Shown here piece by piece: positions 58,848-64,000 of a stretch of 64,000 nt of DNA. The stretch comes from Chondrilla cf. caribensis (taxonomy: Eukaryota > Porifera > Demospongiae > Chondrillida > Chondrillidae), in assembly GCA_964020155.1 (NCBI GenBank), contig OZ026562.1:2448501-2512500 (forward strand), read 5' to 3'. Positions within the stretch are counted from its first letter, which is position 1. Every line of letters starts with the position of its first letter. The position numbers were made by a program, and so were the translations under genes. The notes beneath the pieces were generated by a model, which saw nothing but the letters and a program-made list of their open reading frames with translations, had not been told where the DNA came from and ran no database searches.

Positions 58848-60344
58848 ATGGAGGAACAGATCTCGTACTCGTTGTCGGTGTTGAAGTTGCCGGGGAATAC
58901 CATTCACCCATCTGACTGTCAGACGAACGCAATCACTAGTATTTTAGAAGGACGCGATACAATAGTTTGCCTCCCAACGGGTCATGGGAAGTCGCTCATC
59001 TTTCAATGTATCCCGTGGTGCCGTAAATTCAACAAAGGATTGCGAACGAAGGATAAAGAACCGACGTATTCGGTTTTAGTTGTATCTCCCCTTATATCTT
59101 TGATGAATGAGCAAGTGGAATACCTTCAGAAACGTGGTTTATCTGCTGTACGTTTACAGAGCGGTTTGGATAAGGACAGTGAAGACGAGCTACTGAGTGG
59201 ACGTGTTACGTACATTTTCGGCAGCCCTGAAAGTCTTGAGGAAAGGAAGTGGAGGTCAATGTTGCTTTCTGAAGTTTATCAGAAGTATCTTGCAGCGGTT
59301 TTTGTGGACGAAGCTCACTGTATTGATTTGTGGGGTGGTGGAAAGGTGCCATTTAGAAGAGCGTACAGAAGTATATGTGAACTCCGATCTTTTTTACCTG
59401 ATATTGTCCCTTTCGTAGCGCTCACAGCAACAGCCACTATTAATACACGAAGGGAGATTAGCAGTTCCCTTGGAATGACAAAGCCGATTACAATTTCCAC
59501 TTCTCCAAATAGAAACAATATCATGTTTTTAGTTCAAACTGTGAGCAATGACATAGCAATGGTCTTTGAGTGGATTGTGAGAGAATTATTGCAGCATGGA
59601 AAGAAGACAACGAAGACCGTTGTATTCTGCAAGTCTATTGATGTGTGCTCGCAGTTATACTGTCATTTTGATGTAACCTTGAAGGAAAGGGGATATGTTG
59701 GTGCTAATATTTCTGTTAAATACTGCCTCTTTGCAATGTATCATGCCAAGATTACTGATGTGGAAAAACGTACAATTTTGCAATCATTCCAGAACGTAAA
59801 TGGGCATTGTCGAGTTCTTTTTGCTACAATAGCCTTTGGTATGGGTATCAACATTCCTGACATTCACAGAGTAATTCATTTTGGTCCTTCAAGAGATATC
59901 GAGGAATATGTTCAAGAAAGTGGACGTGGAGGCCGTGACGGAACTCAGTGTTACGCAATGTTGTATATTTTTTCGGGCTGTACCAGGGGAAATATCAGTG
60001 AAGAGATGAAGGCATACTGTAAGAATTCTGACATATGTCGTCGAAAATTTCTATTCCAGTATTTCCCTGGATCATATAATGGTCCACATGTTCTCCACGA
60101 TTGTTGTGATGTTTGCCAATCCCTGTGTCAATGTGCATGTAGATGCTGTCATTGCTCATGTGGAAACGGATACCCATGTTTGAACTGCTGTGTTTGTACA
60201 ACAAAGTGCAATTTCGTTCAGCAACCCTTTCCTTGTAAAACCACTCAGTGTGTTAGACAAGATATGGATGGTGACACATATACAGCAGACTCAGAAGACT
60301 TACATTTGACCTGGAATGAAAAAGAAGCCTATTTTTCTCATTAG
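58848..60344 (+). CDS. RecQ-like DEAH-box DNA helicase, intronless
   Basis: Superfamily 2 3'-5' DNA helicase of RecQ type, 498 aa in one exon. Motif 0 Gln in DCQTNAI (25); Walker A PTGHGKS (43-49); Ia VVSPLISLMNEQV (78-90); II VDEAHC (153-158); III ALTATAT (191-197); IV TVVFCKS (257-263); V VLFATIAFGMGINIPDIHRV (323-342); VI ESGRGGRDG (357-365). After the helicase core comes a Cys-rich tail (about 398-450, over 20 Cys) instead of normal RQC/HRDC domains. Walker A has His where RecQ usually has Ser/Thr/Ala. All core motifs look intact. The single-exon structure among intron-rich genes and the neighbouring DUF6589 gene suggest a mobile-element or domesticated origin; host RecQ paralogues are normally longer and multi-exon. 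Confidence 0.88.
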   Translation: MEEQISYSLSVLKLPGNTIHPSDCQTNAITSILEGRDTIVCLPTGHGKSLIFQCIPWCRKFNKGLRTKDKEPTYSVLVVSPLISLMNEQVEYLQKRGLSAVRLQSGLDKDSEDELLSGRVTYIFGSPESLEERKWRSMLLSEVYQKYLAAVFVDEAHCIDLWGGGKVPFRRAYRSICELRSFLPDIVPFVALTATATINTRREISSSLGMTKPITISTSPNRNNIMFLVQTVSNDIAMVFEWIVRELLQHGKKTTKTVVFCKSIDVCSQLYCHFDVTLKERGYVGANISVKYCLFAMYHAKITDVEKRTILQSFQNVNGHCRVLFATIAFGMGINIPDIHRVIHFGPSRDIEEYVQESGRGGRDGTQCYAMLYIFSGCTRGNISEEMKAYCKNSDICRRKFLFQYFPGSYNGPHVLHDCCDVCQSLCQCACRCCHCSCGNGYPCLNCCVCTTKCNFVQQPFPCKTTQCVRQDMDGDTYTADSEDLHLTWNEKEAYFSH

Positions 60345-60484
60345 GCTATAAGTATATGTACATACTGTTATGAATGTAACAATGTCAATGTATATAAACT
60401 ACACAGTCATTACAAAAGGTGTGCTTGGTTACTGCACATATATGTTATTAATATGATTATTTATCTGTTAGTAATGTCTTGAGG
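60345..60484. other. Tail-to-tail spacer between helicase and DUF6589 genes
   Basis: Only 140 bp between two convergent stop codons; both transcripts must terminate or overlap here. AT-rich, no repeat seen. Confidence 0.6.
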
Positions 60485-62214
60485 TTAACAATGAGACTTA
60501 AAATTTTCGTGATCCAATTCAGCAGCTAATTCTCTTCGTTTGTTATCAAGCCAATTTTTAAATGTTTCCATATTAGTGACTATACCAGTAAAGGGATCCT
60601 TCTGAACACATGGATACTGTGAGTGCTTCCTGTTTGGGAGTTCCTTGAATGCACGAGCATTAATCAATGTCTTTGCGACTAGATTTACGTCATCACATTT
60701 GTCTGGCATGGTACGGTCACCTACTTCCGACCTTACTTGAAAATGTTCGTCAAATTCACTACAAATCCTGTCAACTGTACCAGCTGCATTCGCTGTCTTA
60801 TGTATTACATTGTCGGTCATGTGTGAATGAGCAGTTTTCAGGTCATCTTTGAATATCCGGTTTAGCTGCTCCATTTTCAAATCTAATGGGATGTTGTGAC
60901 CTGCACCATTCCTGTTGCTGCATACACGGTTCCACATAAGCTCATATGAACGCTTCGGGGTCAGAGTGACATTGATAGCGGCTAATAACCGAAATGCTTC
61001 ATAGGCATACTTTGTATGCCCACTTTGCTTGAAATGCAACAACAGATATTTCCAAAGGCGTATGGATCTTGGCCCATCTCCCTCCTTCCAGCTATCCTCG
61101 AAATTCCTGGCCAAAAGGCCCATGCTTAGTAGTGAACGGCTGTAGTTTAACACACCATCAGTAGCTGCGACAGTTGAAGGTGTGTAGTTAGTATATTTTT
61201 CTTCTATAACCATGGCAACCGCTTCAATTGCCTTGAGAGCACTGGTATGGTCTTTGACATCAGGCACACCCTTCGGAAATAACATGTGTTTGGTGATGTG
61301 TTGTGGTTGGCTAACATCAAAAGTGGTGCAAGCTGCAGCTACAACATGACCATCTATAACAGTTTGCAGGAAGTCGCGGCATGCATTGAAATCCTTTTTA
61401 GGGTCTGCAACCACATTTCGTCTGTCTAGAATAGTTCTCAGCTGATAGAGCGTACCTTTATTACCGGAGGATTTTTGAGAATACAAACTCCATATCACCT
61501 GAGTGTGATCAGACAAATAATACAATAATATGATGTGTGATATGTTATCCCTATACCATGATTTATAACACCATGCAATAGGAGCACATGGCTCCAGCTA
61601 GGCATGTCAACATACCTGATAAAATGCTACCAAAGCATGCCAATCACCTGGATTTTCTACAAATGCAGAGAATCGTTGAGATGTATCATCTGGTTGCTTT
61701 CTAGCCCTTTTAGCCCCTCTTATTCTCTCACAAGTCAGTTGGTCACCAGCGAAAAAGATTTGCATTTGAGAACCTTCTTTGTATCTTGGTATGTAGGACT
61801 GTAGCTGTTCCATTATCTCAATCATCTCTTCCATTTTTTGCTCATTCTTGGTAATTACTCCTAATGGAATCTGCATGATACATAATGCATAAGAAGTCAA
61901 CACTGCATGCATTAATGTTGACTATTAATAATAAGACGAATATATATGCTTACAATTTCACTCTTCTTTGCTGTTGCAGCTGACTGTTCATGCGGGATGT
62001 GCAATGGAACAACTTCACTAAATTCTTGTAAATCAGGCACATACTTGCATAATATTCTGGATATGAGTACAATGAAGTCTTTCCTGAGCATTTGGCAATC
62101 ATACTTGGTAGGCAGAAATGGTTCAAATGAACAATCCCGTATACTACCCTTGGGTTTGTCATTTGGTAGATCTGCAAAAAATACATGTATAGCTACGTAT
62201 AATACAAGGAAGTT

Positions 62215-62280
<66 letters not shown>

Positions 62281-63982
62281 CTGTCACAAAAAATACTCGA
62301 TAATATTTGGTAGATCTGCAAAAAATACATGACATGTATATAGCTACATATAATACAAGGAAATTTACAGGTATATATATAATATATATATACATATACT
62401 GTCACAAAAATACTTGAGCGCCTCATATTTTCACCTTTTGTTATTCTGTGTTTCACTGCATATGTCTGAAACCAGTGGTGATCTGCACTTTTGTGATGGA
62501 CCGTCATATGACGTGGGTTGACTCTGATGTCAATATTGTCTCCCACAAGTTGATAATTACATGAACCCTCTGTGTAAATATATATAATATATACACACAA
62601 TTTATATTCATGCATGCATAATATAATTAATACAAAGCATTAATTGACATGCACTTGTACATACTTATTTAATGAGCAGCAATAGGGTTAACTCACTTTC
62701 CGAAGCGTCTCTTGCCCAGTTGTGTACCTCAGCATCAACATATTGGCCCATTTCCATAATTTTAGTCTGTAAAGCTGATGTGGCAACTGTCAATCTAATC
62801 TTTGATAATCTTTCAATGCACTGACATATATAAAAGATATGCAGTAACAGTAAAATTATAAAGCTTAGCCTATAGTAAATAATATTAAAGCAAAATATAT
62901 ACGTACCTTGTTTGTAGCATTTCCTTGCCATAAAATGATACCAATCAAGTATCCCACTGTAGACACTGGCTGACACCGTTCTTTGAGGAGAATACCTGCT
63001 GCAAGTGCAACACATTCTCTTGGGTAGTGTGCAGTTGACTTCCTAGTGTATTTGCCAGTTGGGGTCGCTATGTGAGAAAACACAGACCATGTAGTGGGAG
63101 CAATTTTCTTCAAATCTTCTTCTAGCATATGGAAAGTACACTTCTCAAGTTCTTTTGCCGAATGACATCTGAAAGATGTCGGAGAGTCCCTGGAGCACAG
63201 CATGTCACATTCACTGTCAATCAAGTCTAATACTTTCTTCATGGCTGCATTGAAATCCTATAAAAGTAATTAACACTATATACCATCTGAGACTAGTCTG
63301 AGAATATTTCTAAGACTAAGTACTATATATAGTCCATTACATAGCTATAATATGCATGTATTGTGACAGTCGTACATGCACGAAATACCTTCAAGTAATC
63401 TTCTTTCAGCAGAGTCTGTGTCCATGCTTCTACATACTTCGGCTTAGCTAAGGTAATGGGCTCACCCTCGAGGGGTTTTGCTAAAGCAGGCTGAATCCTT
63501 TTCGGATCAGTTACGTCTATGAGTCCACTTCTTTGTTCGGATACGGAATCCATCTGGCGAAGCAAGTCCCTAGCACACCGTGGCTTCCCATGGGGCCTCT
63601 TTAATGGAGGCGAAGCAGTAGGGCTGCCTGTACGGATTCCAGGGGTGGTAGGAATACGGCTCCGTTTACCGTACGCGAAAAAATTTCGATTTGATGTCAT
63701 ACTGCTTCTCAGTTCATTCTTGACCTCCTCAATCGCCTTCAGCTTTTTCCTCACATCTTCCTCTGCTTTTGGAATCCACAACACTCGATTGTAGCAGCGC
63801 TTACAAATCCGAGGACAAGATGCAGCCTCGAGGGAAAGTTCTTCTCCTGTGGCACTCAATAGCAGGTCACCTACCTTCGTTCGAGACGTCGATATCAACG
63901 AGGAACGGTACAAAGAGTACCTATCTTCTGACAAAGAATCTTTACACAATCTACAAAACCGCCCATACAATACTACATCCAT
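60485..63982 (-). CDS. DUF6589-like protein with ZAD-like zinc domain
   Basis: Seven exons, 896 aa: 63982-63389, 63257-62907, 62820-62697, 62569-62435, 62171-61954, 61870-61616, 61498-60485; all GT-AG, all in phase. The N-terminus has FCRLC (C10, C13) and CPRICKRC (C56, C60, C63), the spacing of a ZAD-like protein-protein zinc domain, then a coiled-coil-like stretch (EEDVRKKLKAIEEVKNEL) and a basic Pro/Ser linker. The main part contains YQLVGDNIDIRVNPRHMT and FQTYAVKHRI, the signature I associate with DUF6589 (from memory, to be confirmed). Later QIFFAGDQLTCERIRGAKRA resembles the next conserved block of the same family, with possible catalytic Asp residues in the GDN and GDQ motifs. Function unknown; a transposase-related role is inference. 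Convergent with the helicase. Confidence 0.8.
62158..62425. repeat. Tandem duplication of an intron 3' end with (TA)n
   Basis: About 145 bp beginning ATTTGGTAGATCTGCAAAAA is present twice (62160 and 62305), each with TATA repeats and ending CATATACTGTCACAAAAA. The first copy spans the real acceptor of exon 5 of the DUF6589 gene; the second supplies a decoy acceptor upstream. The TA array at 62217-62275 lies between. Confidence 0.85.
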
Positions 63983-64000
63983 TCCTTAATTGCTTTTCTC

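Overview
The window looks like nuclear DNA of an early-branching animal, most likely a demosponge. This is an inference. It rests on intron-rich genes with GT-AG introns, tight gene spacing, very many CA/GT microsatellites, and a beta-helix plus multi-TM protein and RecQ-like and DUF6589-type genes of kinds common in sponges and cnidarians. No species is assigned. All exon models below were built by hand from reading frames and splice sites, and their phases are consistent.

Layout. (1) 1-29469 (-) holds two head-to-tail copies of an alpha/beta-fold epoxide hydrolase gene (EPHX3/4 type). The right copy (21101-29469) is complete: 11 exons, 347 aa, catalytic triad present. The left copy (1-20216) has nine of the eleven exons in view and runs off the left edge. 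Their introns are alignable, but each has its own minisatellite expansions, one carries a pogo-like MITE, and the left copy has about 8 kb more in one intron. Upstream of the left copy lies a fossil of the last codons of the neighbouring sulfotransferase gene, which marks one end of the duplicated block. (2) 29610-31231 (-) is a two-exon Golgi-type sulfotransferase. It is divergent, across 87 bp, from 31319-32721 (+), a three-exon single-domain rhodanese. (3) 32910-39481 (-) is a 12-exon TBC1D10-like Rab-GAP (341 aa) that keeps the arginine finger but lacks the glutamine finger. (4) 41156-52705 (+) is an 18-exon gene for a secreted beta-helix ectodomain followed by a cysteine-rich region, several membrane segments and an acidic cytoplasmic tail (about 1327 aa). 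(5) 53600-58540 (-) is a nearly full-length non-LTR retrotransposon with ORF1, endonuclease and reverse transcriptase, broken by one frameshift. (6) 58848-60344 (+) is an intronless RecQ-like helicase, tail-to-tail with 60485-63982 (-), a seven-exon DUF6589-like protein with a ZAD-like N-terminal zinc domain (896 aa). This pair is the best candidate for an undescribed mobile or domesticated module.

Other signals. A family of long palindromes with CCATAGA outer arms lies next to several gene starts. Other long inverted repeats lie in introns and intergenic DNA, and microsatellites repeatedly abut splice sites. The genes do not form a pathway. The linking themes are local duplication, compact head-to-head and tail-to-tail spacing, and mobile-element activity.
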